Origin: Ectothiorhodospiraceae bacterium
GTDB taxonomy: Bacteria; Pseudomonadota; Gammaproteobacteria; HK1
Length of the DNA: 64,000 nucleotides
Assembly (NCBI GenBank): GCA_024234875.1
Contig: JACKNM010000004.1
Coordinates: 437,481 to 501,480, forward strand
Direction: 5' to 3'
The position numbers and the translations under genes were made by a program. Below the pieces are notes generated by a model that worked only from the letters and a program-made list of their open reading frames with translations, had not been told where the DNA came from and searched no databases. Below are positions 43,221-51,819 of this stretch, in pieces (within the stretch, counting starts at the first letter, position 1; every line of letters begins with the position of its first letter).

Positions 43221-45542
43221 ATGAACCCGATTCGCAGCGTCGCCGTGCTCGGCGCCGGCACCATGGGGACCGGCATCGCCGCCCATCTCGCCAACGCCGG
43301 CGTGCGCGTCCTCCTGCTCGACGTGCCGGGCAAGGCCGACGAGGACCGGGACGCGCCCGCCCGGCGCGGGCTCGATCGTATCCGCCGCGGTCGCCCCCCG
43401 GCGCTGATGTCGGCCGACGACGCGCGGCGCATCGAGCCCGGCAACGTCGAGGACCACCTCGGGCGGCTCGGCGAGGTCGACTGGATCGTCGAGGCGGTGG
43501 TCGAGCGGCTGGAGGTGAAGCACGCGCTGTACCGCGCGGTCGATGCCGCGCGCCGTCCCGGGACTCCGGTCTCGTCGAACACCTCGACCATTCCGCTCGC
43601 GCAGCTCGTGGCCGGCATGCCGGCGGCGTTCGCGGCCGACTTCTGCATCACCCATTTCTTCAACCCGGTGCGCTACATGCGCCTGCTGGAGCTGGTACGC
43701 GGCCCGGCCACGCGGCCCGAGGTCATCGAGCACCTGGGTCGTTTCTGCGACGAGGCGCTCGGCAAGGGCGTGGTGCCGTGCCGCGACACCCCCGGTTTCC
43801 TCGCCAATCGAATCGGGGTCTACGCGCTGCAGCTCGGCATCGCCGAGGCGTTGCGCGCCGGCGTCACCGTGGAGGAGGCCGACGCGCTGCTCGGCCGCCC
43901 GGCGGGCATCCCCAAGACCGCGGTGTTCGGCCTCTACGACCTGATCGGCGTCGACCTCATGCTCGACGTGGTGGCGAGCCTGCGCCGCGAGCTGGCGCCC
44001 GACGACGCGTTCCATCGGCTCGGCGCGGAGCTGCCGCTGCTGGAGGCGATGGTCGCGGCCGGGCGCACCGGCAACAAGGGTGGCGCCGGCTTCTACCGCA
44101 CCCGCGAGGTCGACGGCGAGCCACGACGCGAGGTCTTGGAGCTGACCACCGGGGAGTACCGCGCCGCGACTCGTCCGCACCTCGCCGCCGCCGAGGCGGG
44201 TGAGCGCGATGGGCTCCGCGCCCTGGTCGAGGCCGACGATCGGTACGGCCGCTACGCCTGGCGCGTGCTCTCGGGCACCCTCGCCTACGCGGCGGCCCTG
44301 CTCCCGGAGGTCGGCGACGACCCGGCCCCCATCGATGCCGCGATGACGCTCGGCTACAGCTGGCGCGAGGGGCCGCTCGAGATGATCGACGCCCTCGGCG
44401 TCGGCTGGTTTCGCGACCGTCTGCGCGCAGAGGGCCGAGCCGTGCCTCCTCTCCTCGAGGTCGCCGGGAACGGGTCGCTCTACCGCGACACGCCGCGTGG
44501 CCGCGCGGTGCTCCGCCTCGACGGCGAGCACCAGCCGGTCGCGCGCCCGGCGGGCGTCGAGCGCCTCGCCGAGCACAGCCGCGGCCGGCGCCCGCTCGCC
44601 GGCAATCCCTCGGCCAGCCTCTGGGACGTGGGTGACGGCGTGCTGGTGGCGGAGTTCCACTCCAAGGCCAACGCGCTCGACGCCGACTCGATGCACCTCC
44701 TCGCCGTCGCGCTCGAGCGCGTGCCACGCGCGCATCGAGCGCTGATCGTCTACAACGACGCGCCGCACTTCTCGATGGGCGTCAACCTCGGCTTCGTGCT
44801 CGACGCCGCCGAGCGCGGCGCGTGGTCGGAGGTCGACCGCATGCTGGTCGACTTCCAGCAGACCTGCCTCGGCCTTCGCGACGCGCCGTTCCCGGTCATC
44901 GGAGCCCCGGCCGGCATGGCCCTCGGTGGCGGCTTCGAGGTCCTGGCCCACTGCGACGCGCTCGCCTGTCACGCGAACGTGGTGCTCGGGCTGGTGGAGC
45001 CCCAGGTCGGGCTGGTGCCCGCGGGTGGCGGGTGCAAGGAGATGCTCGCGCGCTTCACCGCCCGCGCCGGTGACGCGGCGGTCGGTGCCCGAGACGCATT
45101 CGCCCAGATCGCGGCCGCCGCAACCGCCAGCTCGGTGCCCGAGGCCCGTCCGATGCTCCTGGTCCGCGACCACGACGTCGCGACGATGCATCGCGACCGC
45201 GTGCTCCCCACGGCCCGCGCGCTCGCTCGCGAGCGCCTCGCGGGCGGCTACTCGCCGACGCCGGCCCCCGTCTTCCACGCCGCCGGCGCGCCGACGCTGC
45301 GCGCCATCGTGGACGGGCTCGCCGCCGATCGCGATGCCGGACGCATCTCCGCTCACGACGTGGTGGTCGGCGAGGCACTGGCTCGGGTGCTGTGCGGCGG
45401 CGACGTCGCCCCCGGCACCGCGCTGACCGAGCCCGACCTGCTCGATCTGGAGCGCGCCTCGTTCCTCAGTCTGCTGCGTGAGCCGTCGACCCGGGCGCGC
45501 ATTCGCCACACCCTCGCCACCGGCCGACCATTGCGCAACTGA
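43221..45542 (+). CDS. 3-hydroxyacyl-CoA dehydrogenase/enoyl-CoA hydratase fusion, FadN-type order
   Basis: 773 residues. NAD domain first: VAVLGAGTMGTGIAAHLANAG at residues 8-28, SNTSTIPLAQL, and the catalytic His in FCITHFFNPVRYMRL. Two 3HCDH C-terminal segments follow. The crotonase domain comes last (from about residue 470): oxyanion block PAGMALGGGFEVLAHCD and a Glu in LGLVEPQVGLVPAGGG. This order (dehydrogenase then hydratase) is that of FadN/YusL, opposite to FadB/FadJ. It catalyses two beta-oxidation steps. No partner thiolase is adjacent. Confidence 0.92.
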   Translation: MNPIRSVAVLGAGTMGTGIAAHLANAGVRVLLLDVPGKADEDRDAPARRGLDRIRRGRPPALMSADDARRIEPGNVEDHLGRLGEVDWIVEAVVERLEVKHALYRAVDAARRPGTPVSSNTSTIPLAQLVAGMPAAFAADFCITHFFNPVRYMRLLELVRGPATRPEVIEHLGRFCDEALGKGVVPCRDTPGFLANRIGVYALQLGIAEALRAGVTVEEADALLGRPAGIPKTAVFGLYDLIGVDLMLDVVASLRRELAPDDAFHRLGAELPLLEAMVAAGRTGNKGGAGFYRTREVDGEPRREVLELTTGEYRAATRPHLAAAEAGERDGLRALVEADDRYGRYAWRVLSGTLAYAAALLPEVGDDPAPIDAAMTLGYSWREGPLEMIDALGVGWFRDRLRAEGRAVPPLLEVAGNGSLYRDTPRGRAVLRLDGEHQPVARPAGVERLAEHSRGRRPLAGNPSASLWDVGDGVLVAEFHSKANALDADSMHLLAVALERVPRAHRALIVYNDAPHFSMGVNLGFVLDAAERGAWSEVDRMLVDFQQTCLGLRDAPFPVIGAPAGMALGGGFEVLAHCDALACHANVVLGLVEPQVGLVPAGGGCKEMLARFTARAGDAAVGARDAFAQIAAAATASSVPEARPMLLVRDHDVATMHRDRVLPTARALARERLAGGYSPTPAPVFHAAGAPTLRAIVDGLAADRDAGRISAHDVVVGEALARVLCGGDVAPGTALTEPDLLDLERASFLSLLREPSTRARIRHTLATGRPLRN

Positions 45543-45754
45543 GCGCACACCGTCGACGCGTCGGCGCGCACTGCCCCGTCCAGGCGACGCCAATCGCGGA
45601 ATAACCCGGGCGCGATCACGTTTTCCTCGAATTCCCACGGGAAAACCGCGATTGCGTCAATCCGCGGCGAAAAATCGAGCAGCTATACTTTTTCGCGCGG
45701 TGGGTCGATGGGCGACCCGGTATCACTCGACGCGTCGAGCGACGTCACTCGCCG
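45543..45754. promoter_or_regulatory. AT-richer control region before the cNMP/rhodanese/coiled-coil gene
   Basis: 212 nt between genes, visibly less GC-rich from 45594 to 45695. It holds a 7-bp inverted repeat GTTTTCC (45620-45626) / GGAAAAC (45640-45646) and a good -10-like TATACT at 45684-45689. No -35 box at 16-18 bp is convincing; TTGCGT at 45652 is 26 bp away. An activator-dependent promoter is a reasonable inference. Confidence 0.4.
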
Positions 45755-48700
45755 GTGAGCCACAACGCCAGCATGGCCGAGACCACGGAACAACACGAGG
45801 CGCGGATTCGAGAGCTGGTGCCGATCGGTGGCCTCGCCACCGCGTACCAGGACCAGCTCATCGAGCAGTCGGAGATCATCCGCCTGAAGCGGCGCGAGTA
45901 CGCGTTTCGCCAGGGCGAGCGCGACGGCTACTCCTTCTACCTGCTCGAGGGCGCGCTCGAGTTCGAGGCCAACGGGCAGCTCGTGAAGACGGTGGCCGAC
46001 GGCACCGAGGCCGCACGCCATCCGCTCGCCATGCTCCAACCACGCCAGTACTCGGCGCGCGCCAAGACGCCGTGCACGGTGCTGCGCATCGACCGCCGCA
46101 CCCTCGATCGGCTGCTGGCGATGGATCCGCCGGCCACCGGACAGGTCGAGGTCGAGGAGGTCGACGAGGTCGACAACGACGACGACTGGATGTCGCGGAT
46201 GCTCGCCTCGGAGCTGTTCTCGCGCATCCCGCCGGCGAACATCCAGCGCATCTTCACGCTCCTCGAGCCGATCGAGGTCGAGGCCGGGCAGACCATCATC
46301 GAGCAGGGCACGCCCGGCGATTACTACTACGTCCTCTGCCACGGCCGCGCCCTGGTGACCCGCACCACCAAGGCCGGCAGCTCGCCGATCAAGCTCGCGG
46401 AGTTCGGTCCCGGCGACAGCTTCGGCGAGGAGGCCCTGGTATCGGGCGGAAAACGTAACGCATCTGTCACCATGCTCAGCGACGGTGAGGTCATGCGCCT
46501 CACCAAGGACAGCTTCATCGAGCTGATCAAGAACCCGAGCCTGCAGGAGCTACCGTTCGAAGCCTGCGAGGCCATGGTCGCCGACGGAGCCGCCTGGCTC
46601 GATGTCCGCTTCCCCGAGGAGCACGCGAGCTCGGGCATCGCCGACAGCGTCAACATCCCCCTGGTGCTGCTACGCGTCGGGATCGACAAGCTCGAGCGCG
46701 ATCGGCGCTACGTCGTGTACTGCGACAACGGTGCGCGCAGCTCCGCCGGCGCGTTCCTGCTGATGCAGCTCGGCTTCGACGCCTACCAGCTCGCCGGCGG
46801 GCTCGCGGCATCGCCGCTCGCCTCGACCCTCGAGCCTGGGGACGCCGGCGCCGAGGGCTCGCCGCGCGAAGGGTCGTCGCCGGCCGCGAGCGCACCACCT
46901 CTCATCCCCGCGACGCCCGCGCAACCGCCACCCCCGGCCCCGGCAGTGCGCGCGGCGGCGCTCAGCGCCGAGCTCGCGATCGCCGCCGTCGTCGAGCACA
47001 AGGCGGAGCGGTCGGTGGTCGAGATCGAGACCGCCAGGCGTCGCGCCGAGCGCCAGGCCGCCCGCCAGCTCGACGTCGAGCGGGTGCGGCTGCGCTACGC
47101 CGCGCAGGCGGCACTGCGCAAGGCCGAGGAGGAGACTCGCCAACGGTTGACGCGCGAGGCGGCGGCGGCGCGAAAGCGGCTCGAGGAGCAGGCGGCGGCG
47201 GCGCGAGCGCGGCTCGAGAAGCAGGCGGCGGAGGTCCGCAAGGCCGCCGCCGAGCAGGCGCGCCAGCACGCCGAGAGCGAGGCCGAGTCGGCCCGCCGCA
47301 AGGCCGACGAGGCGGCGCAGGCACGGTTCGAGGCGGAGCGACGCAAGCTCGAGGAAGCGAGGCGCAAGACCGATCAGGACGCTCGCGATCATCTCGAGTC
47401 CGAGCGGCGCAGGCTCGAGCACGAGGTCGAGGCAGCGCGCGAGGAGGCCGAGCGCGCGGCGCAGAGCCGCCTGATGGCCGAGCGCCAGAAGCTCGAGCGC
47501 GAGCTGGAGGCCGCGCGGCGCAGCGCGGACGAGGCGGCCGAGGCCCGGTTGGAAGCCGAGCGCCAACGGCTCGAGCAAGAGGCGGAGGCGGCACGGCGCC
47601 AGGCGGAGGTCGATGCCCAGGCCCGCCTCCAGGCGGAGCGGGCGAAGCTCGAGCAGGAGGTCCAGGCGGCGCAAGCACAGGCCGCGGCGCAGGCCGAGGC
47701 GCGAGTCGAGGCCGAGCGGCGACGGCTCGAGGAGGAGCGGCAGACGGCGCGACGCGAGGCCGAGCGCGACGCCCAGGCCCAGCTCGAGACCCAGCGCGAG
47801 AAGCTCGAGCGCGACGCCGAGGCGCGGCTCGCGGCGGAGCGTGATCGGCTCGAGCGCGAGGCCATGGAGCGGATGGAGGTGGAGCGGCGCAAGCTGGAGG
47901 AGGCGGCCCGCTCGCGCATGGAGGCCGACAAGCGCCGGCTCGAGGAGGAGGCCACGCAGGCAGCCCGTGCGTTGGAGGAAGCGCAGCGCCTGCGCCACGA
48001 GGTCGAGCAGGCCCGTCGTGAGGCGGCCGAGGAAGCCGCCCGAAAGCAGAGCGAGGACAACGCGCGCCTGGCCGCGATCCAGTCGGAGGCCGAGGCGCGG
48101 CTCCGGGCCGAGCGCGAGCGGCTGGAGGACGCGTACGCCAGGCAAGCCGAGGAGCTGGCACGCCTCGAGCAGCTCCGCGCCGAGGCCCAGGCCCGCCTCC
48201 AGGAGGAGCGCGAGCGCCTCGAGTCGGAGGCCCGCAACGCGCGCGAGCGTCTCGACCAGGAGGCAGCCGAGGCCCAACGCAAGCTCGCCGAGGCGGAGAA
48301 GCTACGCACCGACGTCGAGGCCACGCGGCGGATGATCGACGAGGCGGCCGAGCGTCAGCGCGAGGAGCAGGAGACGCGCGAGCGCCGCCTGCGCGAGGAG
48401 GTCGAGAGCAAGCTGCGCGAGGAACGCCGCAGCCTCGAGGCCGAGTTCGCACGCACCGCCGAGGAGCTCGAGCGCGCGCAGCGCGAGCGAGCCCGCGCCC
48501 AGGCCGAGCGGCGCGCCGCCACCGTGGAGGCGCGCCGCATCATCGCCGAGCAGCGCGCGGAGTACGAGCGCATCCGGGCCGAGGACCAGGCCCGTCTGGA
48601 GGCCGAGCGCGCCAAGCTCCGCGAGGAAGCCGAACGCATCAACGCCTCGCTGGAGCAGGCAAAGCACGCCCGCGAGGAAGCCGAGCGGGCCAAGCGCGAG

Positions 48701-49135
48701 GCCGAGGTCCGAGCGGAGCAGCTCCGGCTGGGTCTGGAGGAGGCGCAGCGTGCCGGGCGCGCCGCCACCGAGCGCCGCATCCTCGACGAGATCCGCGCCG
48801 CCGAGGCGATCGTCGACCAGGCGCGCGACGACCTGGTCGCGGCCGAGGAGGCCGAGCACTTCGCGGAGGCCGAGCGCCAGTCGAACCAGGAGGAGCAGCA
48901 GCGCCAGGACGCCGAGCTCGAGTCCCTGCAGCAGCAGGTCACGCTCGAGCTCAGCGAATGGATCGACGAGCAGAAACGGCAGGAGCAAGAGGGACTGTCG
49001 CCGTTCGGTCGTCAGGACAGGGTCGCCGAGCGCGCGCATCGTCAGCTCGAGTCCCAGCGCCGCCAGGCGGCGCAGAAGCACGTCTCGGCTCTGTTCGACG
49101 ACATCGCGGCACAGCTCGGCTCCGACGACGAGTAG
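45755..49135 (+). CDS. Two cNMP-binding domains + rhodanese + long coiled coil protein
   Basis: 1126 residues (GTG 45755; an ATG at 45773 is an alternative). Domains: a degenerate cyclic-nucleotide fold at about 35-125; a better cNMP-binding domain at 150-262 with the phosphate cassette FGEEALVSGGKRNASV (Glu and Arg kept); a rhodanese domain at 265-352 with active-site loop CDNGARSS (Cys323); a Pro/Ala-rich linker to about 420. Then come about 670 residues of Glu/Arg/Ala heptad coiled coil (repeats like AERxRLExEAxAARxxA), ending near 1090. No helix-turn-helix, membrane segment or signal peptide, so it is probably a cytoplasmic filament or scaffold gated by a cyclic nucleotide. It precedes a kinase/receiver/GGDEF set by 18 nt. 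The whole architecture is unfamiliar to me. Confidence 0.85.
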   Translation: MSHNASMAETTEQHEARIRELVPIGGLATAYQDQLIEQSEIIRLKRREYAFRQGERDGYSFYLLEGALEFEANGQLVKTVADGTEAARHPLAMLQPRQYSARAKTPCTVLRIDRRTLDRLLAMDPPATGQVEVEEVDEVDNDDDWMSRMLASELFSRIPPANIQRIFTLLEPIEVEAGQTIIEQGTPGDYYYVLCHGRALVTRTTKAGSSPIKLAEFGPGDSFGEEALVSGGKRNASVTMLSDGEVMRLTKDSFIELIKNPSLQELPFEACEAMVADGAAWLDVRFPEEHASSGIADSVNIPLVLLRVGIDKLERDRRYVVYCDNGARSSAGAFLLMQLGFDAYQLAGGLAASPLASTLEPGDAGAEGSPREGSSPAASAPPLIPATPAQPPPPAPAVRAAALSAELAIAAVVEHKAERSVVEIETARRRAERQAARQLDVERVRLRYAAQAALRKAEEETRQRLTREAAAARKRLEEQAAAARARLEKQAAEVRKAAAEQARQHAESEAESARRKADEAAQARFEAERRKLEEARRKTDQDARDHLESERRRLEHEVEAAREEAERAAQSRLMAERQKLERELEAARRSADEAAEARLEAERQRLEQEAEAARRQAEVDAQARLQAERAKLEQEVQAAQAQAAAQAEARVEAERRRLEEERQTARREAERDAQAQLETQREKLERDAEARLAAERDRLEREAMERMEVERRKLEEAARSRMEADKRRLEEEATQAARALEEAQRLRHEVEQARREAAEEAARKQSEDNARLAAIQSEAEARLRAERERLEDAYARQAEELARLEQLRAEAQARLQEERERLESEARNARERLDQEAAEAQRKLAEAEKLRTDVEATRRMIDEAAERQREEQETRERRLREEVESKLREERRSLEAEFARTAEELERAQRERARAQAERRAATVEARRIIAEQRAEYERIRAEDQARLEAERAKLREEAERINASLEQAKHAREEAERAKREAEVRAEQLRLGLEEAQRAGRAATERRILDEIRAAEAIVDQARDDLVAAEEAEHFAEAERQSNQEEQQRQDAELESLQQQVTLELSEWIDEQKRQEQEGLSPFGRQDRVAERAHRQLESQRRQAAQKHVSALFDDIAAQLGSDDE

Positions 49136-49153
49136 CCCCGCCGCCCCCGCTCC

Positions 49154-51358
49154 ATGACCGTTCGACGCGCCGCACCGGCGAGCCCCTCGAAACCTGCTCC
49201 GCCGTCAGGCCGACCGGCAGCCGCAGCGGCGCGGATCGCATCGACCCTGCCCCGCTCGCTCGTGGTCGCCGCCACGCTGCTCGGCCTCACCGCGCTCGGG
49301 TCCGGCGTGCTCGGCATGCTGCTCGACGGAACGACCGGCCGGCTGGGCGCAGGCATCGCGTTCGGCGTCGCGGCGGCGATCCTCGCCGGGACGCTCCTCG
49401 GCCTCGCCCTGGCGGTCGTCTCCCGACGTACGGGCAGACCGGCCGCGCTCGCTCGCGCGCTGCGCGAGCTCGACGGCGGCGAGCTCAGTCGCGCGGGCCG
49501 TGACCTGACGCGCGTGATCGAGGCCGCGCCGAACGGCGTGCTCACGGTCGACGCCGAGGGACGGATCGCGACCGCCAACCGCGAGCTCGAGCGCATTCTC
49601 GGCTACGAGCCCGGAGAGCTGGTCGGCGAGCCGGTGGAGTGCCTGGTGCCACGGTCCGAGCGGCCGACCCACGCGAGCTGGCGTCGTGGCTATCTGGCTC
49701 GTCCCGCCACCCGGCGCATGGGGACCGGGCGGGACCTCACCGCACTGCGCAAGGACGGATCCGAGGTACCGGTCGAGATCGGGCTCAGCACGGTCGAGAC
49801 CTCGGGCGGCGTGATGGTGCTGGTCGCCGTCACCGACATCAGCGAGCGGGTGCGATTGCGCAGGAGAGAGGCGGCGGTCGAGCGCCGTTTCCGCGTGCTC
49901 TACGAGCGCACCCCGTTGATGCTGCATTCGCTCGACCGGAGCGGTCGCATCCGCGAGGTGAGCGACTACTGGCTCGATGCGCTCGGGTACGACCGCGAAA
50001 GCGTGGTCGGCCGCGATCTCTGCGAGCTCATGACGCCCGAGAGCGCGGAGGTCGTGCGCGCTCGGGGTTGGCCCACCCTGCACCAGACGGGCACGCTGCG
50101 TGCGATGCCGTGCACGGTGCGCCGCAACGACGGCACCTCGATCGACGTCGAGCTGTCGGCGGTGCACCAGGAAGGCGACGACCCCGACCTCGACGGCAGC
50201 ATCGGCTTCATGCTCGACGTGTCCGCTCGCCTTCGCTCGGAGCGGCTGCTGCGCGCGAACGAGATCCGACTGCGCAGCTTCCTCGAGCATCTCCAGCACG
50301 GAGTGGCCTATTTCGACGCCGACGACCGACTCGTCTACTGCAACGGCGAGTACGCCCGCCTCAACGCCGACCTCGCGGTGCACCTGCAGCCCGGTGTGCG
50401 GTTCGAGACCCTGGTGCGTGCGAGCGCTCGAAGGCGCGTCGCGGCCGGCAACGCGCAGTCCGTCGATGCCTACGTCGCCGACCGACTCGAGCGTCACCGC
50501 AACCCCGGGGAGATGATCGAGCGGCGGCGACTCGACGGCGGCGCCCACCTCATCCGCGAGACCCGGACCCCGGACGGCGGCACCATGGTGTCGTTCGTCG
50601 ACGTGACCGAGATTCGGCTGCGCGAGCGCGAGCTCGAGCGCTCCAACGCCGACCTCGAGCAGTTCGCCTACGCTGCCTCCCACGACCTGCAGCAGCCGCT
50701 ACGCGCCATCAGCGGCTACGTGCAGCTTCTCGCCCGGCGCTACCGTGGCCGGCTCGACGACGACGCCGACACCTTCATCGACTTCGCGGTGCAGGGCGCG
50801 CAGCGAATGCAGCAGCTCATCGACGACCTGCTTCGGTACTCCCGGGTCGGTGCCGATACCAGGAGGGAACCGGTCGACCCGGCGGCCGCGCTCGACGAGG
50901 CGCTGGACGACCTGCGGGTGGCGATCGAGGAGTCCGGAGCGCGGATCGTCGTCGGCCCGCTGCCACCGGTGCTGGCGGATCGGACGAGGCTGCGGCACGT
51001 GTTCCAGAACCTGATCGGCAATTCCCTGAAGTTCCGGAGCGAGCACCCTCCGGACATCCGGATCGACGCCGTCGAGCTCGGATCGACGGTCGAGATTCGG
51101 GTCTGCGACAACGGCATCGGCATCGCTCCCGAGCACCGGGAACGCGTGTTCGCGGTCTTCCAGCGCCTGCACAGCGCCAGCGAGTACCCCGGAACCGGCA
51201 TCGGCCTGGCGCTGTGCAAGCGCATCATCGAGGGCTTCGGGGGCAGGATCTGGGCTGCCGCGCCACCGGCAACCGAGGCGGGACCGGCGTTCGGGGTATG
51301 TTTTCACTTCGCCCTCGCGAGCGCCCGCCAACCCCACGAGCAGGACGACGCGACATGA
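49154..51358 (+). CDS. Membrane PAS-domain sensor histidine kinase
   Basis: 734 residues. Two hydrophobic segments at about 36-58 and 66-95 are followed by three PAS domains: VIEAAPNGVLTVDAEGRI near 117, FRVLYERTPLMLHSLDRSG near 245, and FLEHLQHGVAYFDADDRLV near 375. HisKA near 500 carries the phospho-His in AYAASHDLQQPLRAISGYVQ. HATPase_c follows with NLIGNSLKF (N box), VCDNGIGIAPEHRERVF (G1) and GTGIGLALCKRI (G2). All catalytic blocks are present. It resembles bacteriophytochrome-class kinases (HisKA with DLQQPLR), whose usual partner is a small Rcp1-type receiver, encoded next with ATGA overlap. Confidence 0.92.
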   Translation: MTVRRAAPASPSKPAPPSGRPAAAAARIASTLPRSLVVAATLLGLTALGSGVLGMLLDGTTGRLGAGIAFGVAAAILAGTLLGLALAVVSRRTGRPAALARALRELDGGELSRAGRDLTRVIEAAPNGVLTVDAEGRIATANRELERILGYEPGELVGEPVECLVPRSERPTHASWRRGYLARPATRRMGTGRDLTALRKDGSEVPVEIGLSTVETSGGVMVLVAVTDISERVRLRRREAAVERRFRVLYERTPLMLHSLDRSGRIREVSDYWLDALGYDRESVVGRDLCELMTPESAEVVRARGWPTLHQTGTLRAMPCTVRRNDGTSIDVELSAVHQEGDDPDLDGSIGFMLDVSARLRSERLLRANEIRLRSFLEHLQHGVAYFDADDRLVYCNGEYARLNADLAVHLQPGVRFETLVRASARRRVAAGNAQSVDAYVADRLERHRNPGEMIERRRLDGGAHLIRETRTPDGGTMVSFVDVTEIRLRERELERSNADLEQFAYAASHDLQQPLRAISGYVQLLARRYRGRLDDDADTFIDFAVQGAQRMQQLIDDLLRYSRVGADTRREPVDPAAALDEALDDLRVAIEESGARIVVGPLPPVLADRTRLRHVFQNLIGNSLKFRSEHPPDIRIDAVELGSTVEIRVCDNGIGIAPEHRERVFAVFQRLHSASEYPGTGIGLALCKRIIEGFGGRIWAAAPPATEAGPAFGVCFHFALASARQPHEQDDAT

Positions 51359-51819
51359 CGACACCAGGCCGTCAGCCAGATCGGCCCGACTCCGCGCCAC
51401 CCGCGCGTTCCCCGCGCCAGCGCCTGCTGCTGGTGGAGGACAACCCGGCGGACGTCCTGCTGTTCTCCGAGGCGGTGCGCGAGACCGCGTGCGCCCTCGA
51501 CGTGCAGATCGCGCCCGATGGCGAGGCGGCGCTGCGCGCATTGCGCGCCAATCGCGACGATCCCCCGGATCTCGTGGTGCTCGACCTCGATCTCCCGCGC
51601 AAGACCGGCATCGAGGTGCTGGACGAGATCGCGAGCGAGCCGGCGCTGCGCGCGCTCCCGGTGGTCGTCCTGACCACCTCGGGCACGGAGGAGGACATTC
51701 GCCGCTGCGAGCAGCGCGGGATCCGCCGCTACGCTCGCAAGCCGGTGCACTTCTCCGACCTCACCGCCCTGGTGGTGGAGTTCGAGGCTCTCGCGCGACA
51801 GGTCGACCGACGTGGATGA
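51355..51819 (+). CDS. Single-domain response regulator, Rcp1-like
   Basis: 154 residues, ATG overlaps the kinase stop (ATGA). Receiver motifs: LLLVEDNPADVLLFSEAV (acidic pocket), the phosphoacceptor Asp in VVLDLDLPRKTG, VVVLTTSGTEEDI (Thr/Ser switch) and YARKPVHF (Lys). The NPADVLL and LPRKTG wording is typical of receivers paired with phytochrome-type kinases. It has no output domain, so it probably relays phosphate or binds a partner. It overlaps the next gene by 8 nt. Confidence 0.92.
   Translation: MTTPGRQPDRPDSAPPARSPRQRLLLVEDNPADVLLFSEAVRETACALDVQIAPDGEAALRALRANRDDPPDLVVLDLDLPRKTGIEVLDEIASEPALRALPVVVLTTSGTEEDIRRCEQRGIRRYARKPVHFSDLTALVVEFEALARQVDRRG

Noticed and set aside
40070..45638. 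Very long minus-strand open frames (950 and 1038 codons) opposite the GcvT fusion and FadN-type genes
   Set aside because: They mirror strongly conserved plus-strand genes, have Arg/His/Gly-rich random composition and no recognisable motif; long antisense frames are expected at this GC content.
46670..48452. Leu-rich and Arg/Pro-rich minus-strand frames opposite the coiled-coil gene
   Set aside because: The Glu/Arg/Ala codons of the coiled coil read backwards as Leu/Ala/Arg, giving low-complexity open frames without gene signals.
46980..48700. Repetitive DNA inside the coiled-coil gene as a tandem-repeat array
   Set aside because: The repetition follows heptad protein composition with variable codons and unit lengths; it is not an exact DNA repeat or CRISPR.
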